A stretch of 64,000 nucleotides of DNA. Source: Deltaproteobacteria bacterium (lineage in GTDB: Bacteria; Desulfobacterota; Binatia; Binatales; Binataceae). Numbering within the stretch: position 1 is the stretch's first letter; every line of letters begins with the position of its first letter. The translations under genes were made by a program, and so were the position numbers. Of the stretch, positions 9,427 to 16,911 are shown piece after piece. Location: positions 105,500 through 169,499 of the forward strand of contig PLDK01000024.1 of assembly GCA_003135135.1 (NCBI GenBank). The letters are read 5' to 3'. The notes under the pieces were generated by a model. That model was not told where the DNA came from. It ran no database searches and saw only the letters and a list, made by a program, of their open reading frames with translations.

Positions 9427-9478
9427 GCGAGAGGGGGGACTTGAACCCCCACGCCTTGCGGCACCGGATCCTAAGTCC
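9427..9478 (-). other. 3' half of tRNA-Leu(TAG): attachment site at the left end of an ICE
   Basis: The reverse complement reads as the 3' part of a class II leucine tRNA. It contains the anticodon loop CTTAGGA (anticodon TAG), the short variable arm GCCGCAAGGC, a perfect T arm GGGGG-TTCAAGT-CCCCC and the acceptor 3' strand CTCTCGC. The D arm and 5' acceptor strand are absent. To the right of 9478 the sequence is unrelated. Integrases commonly recombine in the 3' half of tRNA genes, leaving a partial copy at one end of the element and a rebuilt full tRNA at the other. The tRNA points left, so the element must lie to the right, in agreement with the conjugation genes found there. The full tRNA-Leu should sit beyond the right edge. 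Confidence 0.8.
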
Positions 9479-9579
9479 TAAACCTGATGTTTTCCGAGAT
9501 CAGCTCATGTCATATAATGCAGGAAACATAAGGGTTTCTGGCCAACCGACATCATCTGAGATCCTGTGGATAAATCCGG

Positions 9580-9601
9580 AAGTGGGCACTAAGTGGGCAC
9601 T
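9580..9601 (+). repeat. Tandem 11-bp repeat near the element end
   Basis: Two adjacent copies of AAGTGGGCACT lie about 100 bp inside the left junction. Short direct repeats near an attachment site can be arm-type integrase or excisionase binding sites. This role is inferred from position only. Confidence 0.4.
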
Positions 9602-9697
9602 GAGCGCACTCATTTTTCGAGCGCCCGTACATCCGGAGATATTGACGAATGGATGGATAAACGTACATACTAACTGAGCCCAGCGGCTGAGACCTAA

Positions 9698-10006
9698 ATG
9701 CGGGTAGTGGGATTCGACTGGGATGAAGGCAACCGGTCCAAGTGCCAGAAGCACGGCGTTTCGACGGCCGCGATCGAATCCCTATTTCACAGGCCGATCG
9801 CCGTTCTACGGGATCCCCTGCACTCGAAACCTGAGGAACGCTTCGAGGCAATTGGCAAGACCGATAAAGGTCGCGGGATTTTCGTCGTGTTCACCCTGCG
9901 GACGCAGCGCGGCAAAACACTCATTCGGCCGATCAGCGCACGGTACATGCACAGGAAGGAAATGGACCACTATGAAAAAGAAACTGCCACGCTTCCGAAG
10001 CGATAA
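9698..10006 (+). CDS. brnT: BrnT-family toxin
   Basis: A 102-residue protein with the BrnT pattern: VGFDWDEGNRSKCQKHGVST at the N-terminus, a central RFEAIGKTDKGRGIFVVFTL and the terminal RPISARYMHRKEM. BrnT is a RelE-fold ribonuclease that cuts RNA and halts translation. The antitoxin binds it and represses the operon. The conserved His/Lys pair (KHG) and the Arg/Ser of RPISAR are present, so it looks intact. Its 3' end overlaps the downstream antitoxin by 35 bp, the usual toxin-first order. Placed about 220 bp inside the ICE border, it may stabilise the element against loss. Confidence 0.85.
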   Translation: MRVVGFDWDEGNRSKCQKHGVSTAAIESLFHRPIAVLRDPLHSKPEERFEAIGKTDKGRGIFVVFTLRTQRGKTLIRPISARYMHRKEMDHYEKETATLPKR

Positions 10007-10229
10007 AGAAGCCGAGGACTTTGTCGAAAAGGCCGATCTGACCGAGTACGACTTGTCCGCGATGCGACCGATCCGCTTCGAGTTTCAGCCCAAGAGCGAG
10101 CGAGTCAACATGCGCGTGCCCCGGCAACTGCTCGATGCGGTGCGGGCCTCCGCGGCCAAGGCGGGAGTTCCCTACCAGCGCTTCATCCGCCAGGCGCTGG
10201 AGGACGCGGTACAGCGGAAACGTGCGTGA
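9972..10229 (+). CDS. brnA: BrnA/CopG-type antitoxin
   Basis: An 85-residue protein. The N-terminal half (MKKKLPRFRSDKEAEDFVEK and LTEYDLS) is the toxin-binding part. The C-terminal half is a ribbon-helix-helix DNA-binding domain (VNMRVPRQLLDAVRASAAKA, then PYQRFIRQALEDAV). It should neutralise BrnT and repress its own promoter. The ATG at 9972 lies inside brnT. The stop TGA overlaps the GTG of the following HigB fragment in a GTGA arrangement. Confidence 0.82.
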   Translation: MKKKLPRFRSDKEAEDFVEKADLTEYDLSAMRPIRFEFQPKSERVNMRVPRQLLDAVRASAAKAGVPYQRFIRQALEDAVQRKRA

Positions 10230-10417
10230 CATCGGAAATTGGAGCGAGACGTCTGAACTATAGAATTCTTTACTTCTTTCACGGGAGAGTCGCAGCAATC
10301 CTCGCGCACGGTCTGACAAAAGAGGATCGAGTTCCCGGCGCCGCCATCGACGCGGCATTTATGCGGAAGCAAAGATACGAGCAGGATCCCAAGCTCCACA
10401 CGTTTGAGAAGTCGTGA
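10226..10417 (+). pseudogene. higB: C-terminal fragment of a HigB/Gp49-like toxin
   Basis: Only about 63 residues remain: LNYRILYFFHGRVAAILAHG, then GLTKEDRVPGAAIDAAFMRK and the ending DPKLHTFEKS. Full Gp49-type HigB toxins of this subtype are about 110-125 residues, and this corresponds to their second half. The N-terminal half, with the first strands of the RelE fold, is missing. The fragment has an in-frame GTG that overlaps the brnA stop (GTGA), so it may still be translated. It was probably truncated when the BrnT/BrnA module was placed before it. The catalytic ability is likely lost. The adjacent antitoxin is intact. Confidence 0.75.
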
Positions 10418-10756
10418 ATGGTGAAAATGGCAGGAAAGCGGAAGCCGACCCCGGACGCGATCGAGATCATTCATCGGCGGTACTATGAAGGGCATCCCGA
10501 GCGGATTGCCGAACTGGCGGAGGCCGAGGCAAACGATACGGTTGCCCGCAAGATTTCTGCGCTCCGCAAGCGCGCGGGCCTCACTCAGCAACAACTCGCC
10601 AAAATTGTCGGCACCACCACTTCGGTCATTTGCAGACTCGAAGACGCGGATTACCGAGGTCACTCACTGGCGATGCTCCGACGCGTCGCGAGCGCGCTGA
10701 ACAAGCGCGTGGAACTGCGCTTCGTCAGCGCAAGCCGACCTGCCAAGGTCGCATAG
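10418..10756 (+). CDS. higA: HigA-type antitoxin, XRE/Cro helix-turn-helix
   Basis: A 112-residue protein with a central helix-turn-helix: ARKISALRKRAGLTQQQLAK, then VGTTTSVICRLEDADYRGHS. It begins at the ATG right after the HigB stop (no gap), the normal toxin-antitoxin order. It should bind HigB and repress the operon. Since its toxin partner is truncated, it may now be an orphan regulator, or an anti-addiction antitoxin against a related toxin elsewhere. Confidence 0.82.
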   Translation: MVKMAGKRKPTPDAIEIIHRRYYEGHPERIAELAEAEANDTVARKISALRKRAGLTQQQLAKIVGTTTSVICRLEDADYRGHSLAMLRRVASALNKRVELRFVSASRPAKVA

Positions 10757-10763
10757 TGGAGCA

Positions 10764-12299
10764 ATGTCGAGTCCATCGGAGCAAACTCTTCCCAATATGG
10801 CTGAAGAGAAAATCCTAATCACGCTTGCGAAGCTCGCGGCGAAACACCGATTAGTACCCTTCCTTGGATCCGGCTGTTCGGTAGGCCACACCGGCTTGGA
10901 CTGGGAAGGACTGTCCCGAGTCATGGCAGAAGAAATCAAGCTTCCTGCTGAGCCGCTCGACTGCCTCGCGGTAGCGCAGAGGTATGAAGACGCCAAAGGC
11001 CAAGACGGGCTTTGCGATTTACTCAAAGCACGACTTTTCGTCGATCGCTTTAATGACGAGAAAGGCGTGGCGGATCTTGCGATCCTTGGCCTCGGAATTG
11101 GTCTTGTTTATACAACCAATCAAGATAACGTATTCGAGCACTGTGCAGGAAAATACGGGCGTCAGTTTACCAGTATCGTGGAGCTTGAGAATTTAGCGGA
11201 AGCGAGTCCCGGTGACTGCCTCCTCATCAAATACCACGGCAGCCCCGATGCCCCCGAATCCGTGGTTATCACCAGCCGGGACTACGAAAAGCGAGTCCAC
11301 AATCCGGAGCATTTTTTGAACATCAGGCTCCGGTCGGACCTTTTGGCGAAGCGCTTCCTGTTCATCGGATACAGTCTGAGCGATTCCGACGTAGACATCG
11401 TCAAAATTCTCGAGGAACTCAACGCTGCTTTTTCAGGGCACTTACCGCCGTCTTGGCTGCTCGCGTATCGGTTTAGCCCCGAGCTTCAAGAGCGAGTCTC
11501 GCGATATGGAGTGACGGTCATAGACCCGCAGCACGAGATTCCCGAGGCTGTCACCGCTGAGGAGGCCTTCACCACGTTTCTGTGCCGCCTCGGTAGCGAG
11601 ACGCTGAAGTTCAAGGTCGAGCAGGAGGTCGATAACATTTTCCGACCACGAGTCCCGACCGCCGCCAGGGTCGTTAGCCCATTCGAACTGGAAGCAATGA
11701 ACGAGCAGATCCTCACTTTGGACCTGCCAAAAGCGTTCAATCTCTTTCGCGGCCTCATGGATCGTTCAGTGATTCCGGAACACCTGCAGAATCAAGCGAT
11801 AAAGATTTTCGAAAGCCTCGCCGCCCGGTGCCAGACCACCCAGGACTTGGTTTCGCTCGACGCGGCTGCAGCGAATCTCCGCTTCAGATCCGTTGCAAAT
11901 ACCGTGGAGATGCTCGCGATTCTATTCGCTGCAACAATCCACGACACCCGCGGCCACATGGAGAGCTTTTTGTTCGCCGCCTCAAAACACTCGGGCAAGC
12001 CATACCTGCAGCTCTCCATCGCGCGCGCAATCGATCGCCTCCAGAGTGCAAACCTCAACGTGACGGACGGATTCAGGTACCACGCGAGCGCTTGGTTGCG
12101 CGATGTCGAGAAGCTGCCAGATGATGTTCAGTCGTACGTCAAAGGCCGAGTTGATCAGGCTTGGCGAGGCTCGCACATGTCAAACCCGTTAAGCACGCCC
12201 AAGCTTCCCTTGGGATTTCATGCGCGAACCTACGACGAGATCCTCAGCCAGATGCTTTCGCAGATTCCCAAGCAGTTTTCCAAGCCCTATGAGGACTGA
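10764..12299 (+). CDS. SIR2-domain protein, probable NAD+-depleting defence effector
   Basis: A 511-residue protein. The first roughly 270 residues are a SIR2-like Rossmann domain: VPFLGSGCSVG (about 30-40, NAD-binding), GLVYTTNQDN (about 112-121), LLIKYHGSPD (about 152-161) and FLFIGYSLSDSDVDIV. Defence SIR2 domains of this kind hydrolyse NAD+ when phage infection is sensed. The remaining 240 residues are helical and unassigned, and may be the sensor. No partner such as HerA, an Argonaute or a TPR protein is next to it, so it resembles single-gene SIR2 systems (DSR-like). The ATG at 10764 follows GTGGAGCA. It lies eight bases after the HigA gene and may share its transcript. An alternative ATG at 10797 also keeps the whole domain. 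Confidence 0.8.
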   Translation: MSSPSEQTLPNMAEEKILITLAKLAAKHRLVPFLGSGCSVGHTGLDWEGLSRVMAEEIKLPAEPLDCLAVAQRYEDAKGQDGLCDLLKARLFVDRFNDEKGVADLAILGLGIGLVYTTNQDNVFEHCAGKYGRQFTSIVELENLAEASPGDCLLIKYHGSPDAPESVVITSRDYEKRVHNPEHFLNIRLRSDLLAKRFLFIGYSLSDSDVDIVKILEELNAAFSGHLPPSWLLAYRFSPELQERVSRYGVTVIDPQHEIPEAVTAEEAFTTFLCRLGSETLKFKVEQEVDNIFRPRVPTAARVVSPFELEAMNEQILTLDLPKAFNLFRGLMDRSVIPEHLQNQAIKIFESLAARCQTTQDLVSLDAAAANLRFRSVANTVEMLAILFAATIHDTRGHMESFLFAASKHSGKPYLQLSIARAIDRLQSANLNVTDGFRYHASAWLRDVEKLPDDVQSYVKGRVDQAWRGSHMSNPLSTPKLPLGFHARTYDEILSQMLSQIPKQFSKPYED

Positions 12300-12782
12300 A
12301 GGTTCCTGAAACTGGCGCACGGGAAGATTAGCAACCTGTCACCGCTTGCCCTCATGTCCATGAAAACTGGTCGGGCGCGTCGGCTCGAAGCGTGCGGGCT
12401 GCCACTCGGCTTGCGGCAGCGCTAGCAGCGACAGTGCACAAAGCTCAGAAATGGTTCCGACACCCGGTACGTGGGCGCTCCGCACAAACAGCTTCCGCGT
12501 AAGACTGATTCCATCCACAGAGCTTAGCGACCGGCGCCACGAATGACCAATGTCATTCTAGCCGACCTGAGACTTTAGAAGATCGCGAGCGATGTACCGA
12601 AACGATTGATCGTCGTCATCTGAGATCACGTCAGGTCCGATAGCGCTGGACGCCACTGAATCCCAGGGCGTTCGTCCGCACTATCACTCGCCGCCGCTCT
12701 GGCGCGGAAATTGCTGACACTCAGAACTCAGCGGGCACGAATTTCACAGGATGTGCTCGATCGCTAGCAGCGAGGCGTCGGT
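12300..12782. other. Intergenic region before the trb block, with an inverted repeat at 12541-12558
   Basis: This 483-base stretch has no supported gene. It holds a perfect inverted repeat, GAATGAC-CAAT-GTCATTC (7-bp arms, 4-base spacer), about 225 bp upstream of trbF. That could be an operator for the conjugation operon or part of a transfer origin. Codon-like structure is absent and the region has many stops in all frames. Confidence 0.45.
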
Positions 12783-13448
12783 ATGGAAGGCAGCGTCTAT
12801 CTCAAAGCGCGGCAGGAATGGGACGAGCGTTACGCTGATCTGGTTCTCGGCAAACGCAACTGGCAGATCACCGCCGCCGGCATGATGGTCATCACGCTTG
12901 TGCTGGCCTTCGGGATGGTCTGGCTCAGCGCGAGGAGCCGCTTCGTTCCTTACGTCGTCGAAGTTGACAAGCTGGGCTATGCGCTGGCCGCACCCAGCGC
13001 CCTCACTGAAAACCCGACTCGGATCAGCACAGACCGGATGGTGCGATACGAGCTGGCGGCCTTCATCCGCAACGCTCGCGAGGTGATCACCGATCCGGCA
13101 GCCGAGCATCAGCTGATCGGGCAGGTGTACAGCCGCGCCCGCGGACCGGCTTATAAGTTTCTGGAGAACTACTACCACGAGAACGAACTTGAGCATGATC
13201 CGTTCAAGGTCGCTCAGCACCAATCTGTGAGCGTCCAGATCGATTCGATCCTGCCGCTGTCGAAAGCGACGTGGCAGGTGAGATGGACCGAGGAAGAATC
13301 AGGGCTCGACGGTTCTCCGGTCGCCACGACACATTGGGAGGCGGCGCTCGACACCACGATCATTTCGGCGACCTCTGACGCCTCGATCCTGGAGAACCCG
13401 CTCGGATTTTACGTCACGCAGCTCAATTGGACCGAGCAGCGAAGTTAG
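12783..13448 (+). CDS. trbF: TrbF (VirB8-like) conjugal transfer protein
   Basis: A 221-residue bitopic inner-membrane protein. A short cytoplasmic start with KARQEWDERYADLVLGKRNW precedes a membrane helix (AAGMMVITLVLAFGMVWLSA, about 33-52) and then a periplasmic domain with FVPYVVEVDKLGYALAA, the hallmark of TrbF. The C-terminus ends with NPLGFYVTQLNWTEQ. VirB8-class proteins assemble the core complex with TrbG and TrbI. It is first in a tight row with trbG (12 bp gap) and trbI. In most Trb operons trbF follows trbL, so the block is permuted here. Confidence 0.9.
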   Translation: MEGSVYLKARQEWDERYADLVLGKRNWQITAAGMMVITLVLAFGMVWLSARSRFVPYVVEVDKLGYALAAPSALTENPTRISTDRMVRYELAAFIRNAREVITDPAAEHQLIGQVYSRARGPAYKFLENYYHENELEHDPFKVAQHQSVSVQIDSILPLSKATWQVRWTEEESGLDGSPVATTHWEAALDTTIISATSDASILENPLGFYVTQLNWTEQRS

Positions 13449-13460
13449 GAGGGGATCACG

Positions 13461-14399
13461 ATGAAGTGCATTGGCACATTTGGTTTCGTCGCGCTCTCGC
13501 TGACGCTCGCCGCTTGCTCGGCGCAGCAAACGCCACCGCCGCCACTGACGCTTGTCACGAAAGCAGCACCATCTCCCGAGCCGGAGCCCGCACCGCTAAC
13601 CGGCGCTCAGATACTCGCGCAGCAGCCCCAAGAGGTTCGGGAGGCGGTTAAACAACATCAGCCAAACGGCGCGTGGCAGGTTTATAAGATGCCGCACCGC
13701 GAGCTTTACCCGTATGAAGAAGGACAAGAGCCTGCAGTTGACTGCGCTCCATTGCGAACCACCGACATCCAGCTTGAGCCGGGCGAGACGATCACGGACG
13801 TTGCCAGCGGCGACAGCGAACGCTGGCTCGTGACGCCCGCCTCATCGGGCGATCCTCGCAATCCGACTCCGCACCTCGCGATCAAACCCACCGCGGGCGG
13901 CATCAGCACCAATCTGACGATCTATACCACGAAGCACATTTACCACCTGATGCTGCGCTCGCGCGCCGGACGCGAAATGCAGGAAGTCGCCTTCTATTAT
14001 CCTGAGGAACTCAAACAGGCGATGCAGGACGCCGACCACATAGCCGCCAAGGCGCGCGACTCGCAATCACAGCCGGACGGAGTGGTCGCTGCTCTGGCTT
14101 CGCTCGATCCGGGCGCTCTCAATTTTTCGTACGCGGTGTCTGGAGCAAAGGTGCCGTGGAAGCCGGTCCGAGCATTCGACGATGGCACGCACATCTACAT
14201 CCAGATGCCCGCGACTACAAAGTCGAGCGAAGCTCCCGCGCTATTGGTCGCCGCGGGCGACGGCAGCGAGATGGTGAACTATCGCGTCAGGGGCGACTAC
14301 TACGTGGTCGACAAACTCTTCGACCAGGCGGTGCTGGTTTCGGGCGTCGGCCGCGAGCAAGACCGCGTGAGCATCCGGTACACCGGCACGGCGAGGTGA
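13461..14399 (+). CDS. trbG: TrbG (VirB9-like) conjugal transfer protein
   Basis: A 312-residue exported protein of the outer-membrane core complex. It has a lipobox-like signal end, LTLAACSAQQ (Cys about 19), and a Pro-rich spacer. The VirB9/CagX domain includes PYEEGQEPAVDCAPLRTTDI, LEPGETITDVASGDSERW and HLAIKPTAGGISTNLTIYTT. The C-terminal beta domain has FDDGTHIYIQMP and YYVVDKLFDQAVL. A GGAGGGG ribosome site precedes the ATG. It is separated from trbI by three bases, so they are co-translated. Confidence 0.9.
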   Translation: MKCIGTFGFVALSLTLAACSAQQTPPPPLTLVTKAAPSPEPEPAPLTGAQILAQQPQEVREAVKQHQPNGAWQVYKMPHRELYPYEEGQEPAVDCAPLRTTDIQLEPGETITDVASGDSERWLVTPASSGDPRNPTPHLAIKPTAGGISTNLTIYTTKHIYHLMLRSRAGREMQEVAFYYPEELKQAMQDADHIAAKARDSQSQPDGVVAALASLDPGALNFSYAVSGAKVPWKPVRAFDDGTHIYIQMPATTKSSEAPALLVAAGDGSEMVNYRVRGDYYVVDKLFDQAVLVSGVGREQDRVSIRYTGTAR

Positions 14400-14402
14400 A
14401 TC

Positions 14403-15581
14403 ATGGCCACGGCAGCGGCAATTGGACCGACCGGCCCGCGCGTTCACCAACCGCGCGGGGGCGGCGCACGGCTGACACGCACTCTGGTTATTGTCGCCGG
14501 CGTCGCAATCGCGGCAGCACTGCTTGTGATGATCGTCGCGCTGCATTCGGACTCGCCGGATTCAAGCCCGACGGCCCGCAGCGACGATGCAGCCGCCGTC
14601 ACATCCAACGAGGAACGTGCAGCCGTCGCGGAACTGGAAGCGAAGGCCAGGAGGCCGAAGCCTGCTGAGATCAATTCTGTTCCAGTTCTGCCTGCGTTGC
14701 CCACGGTAGCGACGCAGGCACCTGCCGCTCCCCTGCCAATGCGACCACCGAGCAGGCTGGCTGCGTTGCAGGAGGAGGAATACGTGAAGGCGCTCTCCGC
14801 ACCGCCGATGGTCCAAGCGTTTCACCACGGCGAGACGCTGGAAGTTCCAAGCATCGCGAGTCAGGCGGGGGCAAATAGGCCTTACGAGCTTACGATCATG
14901 CCATCTGGCCAGAGCAACGGCGCCAGTGCGATCGCGAACCTCAAGCTGCCAGCGTCTCCTTTTCTGATCACAGCAGGCAGCGTGATTCCGGCGGTCCTGA
15001 TCAGCGGCGTCAACTCGGAACTGCCGGGACCAATTCTCGCGCAGGTCCGCGAGAACGTCTTCGATACCGCAACCGGACGATGGGTTCTGATCCCGCAAGG
15101 CTCGAAACTCCTCGGCTCGTACCAGACCAACGCAGCGTATGGACAGCAGCGCGCCCAGATCGAATGGAAGCGGCTGGTCTTCCCGAACGCCTCAAGCATG
15201 GAGATCCCGGAGATGCCGGGCGCCGACCAGGCGGGCTACGCCGGATTCAGCGATGAGGTGAACAACCACTACCTGAAGACGTTCGGCACCGCGGCGCTCC
15301 TTTCCGTGATCAGCGCCGGCCAGATGGTTGGACAGATGGGAGCGTTCGGCGGAGGCAGCGGTTTCTCCGGGCCTTACGGGTACGGCTACTCGACGCCAAA
15401 CCAAATGTCATTACTCAGTGAGATGGGCGGCGCGGCGGCGAGTCAGCAACTGGGACAAGTCGCGCAGAGCAGTCTTCAGCGCGGAATGAACATTCCGCCC
15501 ACATTGGAGATACGGCCGGGTTACCAGTTCAACGTGATGGTGACGAACGACCTCGTACTGCCGGGGCCGTACAGGAATTGA
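14403..15581 (+). CDS. trbI: TrbI (VirB10-like) conjugal transfer protein
   Basis: A 392-residue energy-coupling core protein that spans both membranes. The order is a cytoplasmic N-terminus, a membrane helix (LVIVAGVAIAAALLVMIVAL, about 28-47), a Pro/Ala-rich periplasmic spacer and the C-terminal VirB10/TrbI barrel domain. That domain contains ITAGSVIPAVLISGVNSELP, GPILAQVRENVFDTATGRWV, IPQGSKLLGSY and the final LEIRPGYQFNVMVTNDLVLP. Length is a little below the usual 400-470. It begins three bases after trbG. Confidence 0.9.
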   Translation: MATAAAIGPTGPRVHQPRGGGARLTRTLVIVAGVAIAAALLVMIVALHSDSPDSSPTARSDDAAAVTSNEERAAVAELEAKARRPKPAEINSVPVLPALPTVATQAPAAPLPMRPPSRLAALQEEEYVKALSAPPMVQAFHHGETLEVPSIASQAGANRPYELTIMPSGQSNGASAIANLKLPASPFLITAGSVIPAVLISGVNSELPGPILAQVRENVFDTATGRWVLIPQGSKLLGSYQTNAAYGQQRAQIEWKRLVFPNASSMEIPEMPGADQAGYAGFSDEVNNHYLKTFGTAALLSVISAGQMVGQMGAFGGGSGFSGPYGYGYSTPNQMSLLSEMGGAAASQQLGQVAQSSLQRGMNIPPTLEIRPGYQFNVMVTNDLVLPGPYRN

Positions 15582-15608
15582 AGAAACAGATTGAAAGGAG
15601 CTGGAGAG

Positions 15609-15884
15609 ATGAAACTCAGACTCAAAGACAAAGACTTACCACCCGTACAGTTGCGGCTGACATTGCCCGGCAGCCTCAAGGCGTCGCTGGACGAATACGT
15701 CGGCTATTTGCACGACAGCTTGCATCGGGAGACGGACGCCAAGGAAGTCGCGATCGAGATGCTCAAGCATTTCGTTGAGAGCGACCGAGATTTCCGAGGG
15801 TGGCGGAGCAAGCGGGAAGGAGGCGTGGAGCGGTTGGTGCAGAGGGAGGAGAAGAACGGGGCAGGCGGGGCGATGCGTTCGTAG
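15609..15884 (+). CDS. DUF2274 protein of Trb operons
   Basis: A 91-residue protein starting MKLRLKDKDLPPVQLRLTLP, with SLKASLDEYVGYLHDSL and TDAKEVAIEMLKHFVESDRD. This is the DUF2274 pattern that regularly follows trbI in conjugative islands. The function is unknown, and the shape suggests a ribbon-helix-helix-like small protein. The ATG at 15609 has GGAGAG directly upstream, so I prefer it over a TTG at 15591. The C-terminal 25 residues are basic and low in complexity. Confidence 0.8.
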   Translation: MKLRLKDKDLPPVQLRLTLPGSLKASLDEYVGYLHDSLHRETDAKEVAIEMLKHFVESDRDFRGWRSKREGGVERLVQREEKNGAGGAMRS

Positions 15885-15909
15885 AGCAAGATAAAGGTTT
15901 TACCGTACT

Positions 15910-16518
15910 GTGCGCGCTTTTGAGCATATTCTCCAGATCCGGCGCGGGATTTCTTCCCCGCACCGCATCGCCCTGCCCCGTACCCGAACAATTGCAAGAC
16001 GAGCACTGTTTCCGGTCTTCCTCTTCGCGGGAATCGCAATACCAGTCTTGGGCTTCCAGCTTCTGGGTTTGAGGATCGGACTCACGGATAGCGCGTGCCC
16101 GCCAGGGATCTATCGGATGGTTAACCGCGCACCATCGCGCGGCGACTTGGTGCTGGCGTGTCTGCCAGATGCGATCGCACGGTTCGGGTGCGCGCGCGGC
16201 TATCTCTTGCGCGGACGCGGTTGCGGCGACGGCATCGAGCCGGTCGGCAAACGACTCAGTGCGCTGCCCGGAGACTCGGTTGAAGTCATGCACGATTACA
16301 TCGCAGTCAACGGCCAGCGTTTAGAGCATTCGGCCACGCTTTCGCGCGACAGCCGCGGCGGATCGGTACACCACGTCGCCTGGGGCCGCTACACGGTGCA
16401 ACCGGGAGAGGTGTGGCTGTTAGGAACCAAAGACGCGCGAAGTTGGGACTCTCGTTACTTCGGGCCGGTGCCAGCGAGCTCAGTTCGAGCGGCGCTGGAG
16501 CCGGTTCTCACGTGGTGA
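15910..16518 (+). CDS. traF: TraF-type conjugative transfer signal peptidase (S26)
   Basis: A 202-residue membrane peptidase. The basic N-terminus leads into a membrane helix (ALFPVFLFAGIAIPVLGFQL). The catalytic serine lies in TDSACPPGIYRMV, where the family normally has Ser-x-Pro-x-Gly. The Lys of the dyad is in PVGKRLSALPGDSVEV. The last part has PGEVWLLGTKDARSWDSRYF, the box E-like motif of S26 enzymes. TraF cyclises or matures the TrbC pilin in IncP plasmids, and a trbC gene is present downstream. The start is GTG at 15910. A cytoplasmic extension of about 30 residues precedes the helix, so a later start is possible. Confidence 0.82.
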   Translation: MRAFEHILQIRRGISSPHRIALPRTRTIARRALFPVFLFAGIAIPVLGFQLLGLRIGLTDSACPPGIYRMVNRAPSRGDLVLACLPDAIARFGCARGYLLRGRGCGDGIEPVGKRLSALPGDSVEVMHDYIAVNGQRLEHSATLSRDSRGGSVHHVAWGRYTVQPGEVWLLGTKDARSWDSRYFGPVPASSVRAALEPVLTW

Positions 16519-16521
16519 GTT

Positions 16522-16911
16522 ATGGCGGACGAACTGCACACCAGAGAGCAGGGACTTAGAGTCCATCATCTCGCGAATCTGGGCGGGCTGGTTGCAATTG
16601 CGGGGCTCGACCGTGAGCCGCCCGATCTACTGCTCGGTGGATTACTCGAACTTGCCGCGCGTCTGCCGGACCTTCCCGCCGCACGCCGCACCGCGATCGC
16701 CTTGGCAGGGCGAGCGAAGCTCGACGCCCGCGCGACTTCGAAGCGTGCTTGGAAGTCCTGGAGTCGATCCAAGGAGCTGCACAGTTTAACGCTTTCGAGC
16801 GAACACATCCGGCGCATCATCGGCGCGCTGAACGGCGACGAGCCATGCAATTCCGCTGAACTTCCGCGAATGATGCTGCGGCTTTTGGGCCGGGAAACAT
16901 CAGATGAGTGA
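16522..16911 (+). CDS. TraD-like relaxosome accessory protein
   Basis: A 129-residue protein with the segment ANLGGLVAIAGLDREPPDLL, then LLGGLLELAARLPD. This resembles the conserved core of the small TraD family encoded beside relaxases in alphaproteobacterial plasmids and islands (not the F-type coupling protein). It lies between traF and the relaxase, three bases after traF, and its stop overlaps the relaxase start by 8 bp, so coupling is likely. The remaining 60 residues are basic and helical, suitable for DNA contact. Assignment rests on this short motif and on position. Confidence 0.55.
   Translation: MADELHTREQGLRVHHLANLGGLVAIAGLDREPPDLLLGGLLELAARLPDLPAARRTAIALAGRAKLDARATSKRAWKSWSRSKELHSLTLSSEHIRRIIGALNGDEPCNSAELPRMMLRLLGRETSDE

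Noticed and set aside
15591..15608. TTG start for the DUF2274 gene
   Set aside because: The ATG at 15609 has a strong ribosome site and gives the family N-terminus.
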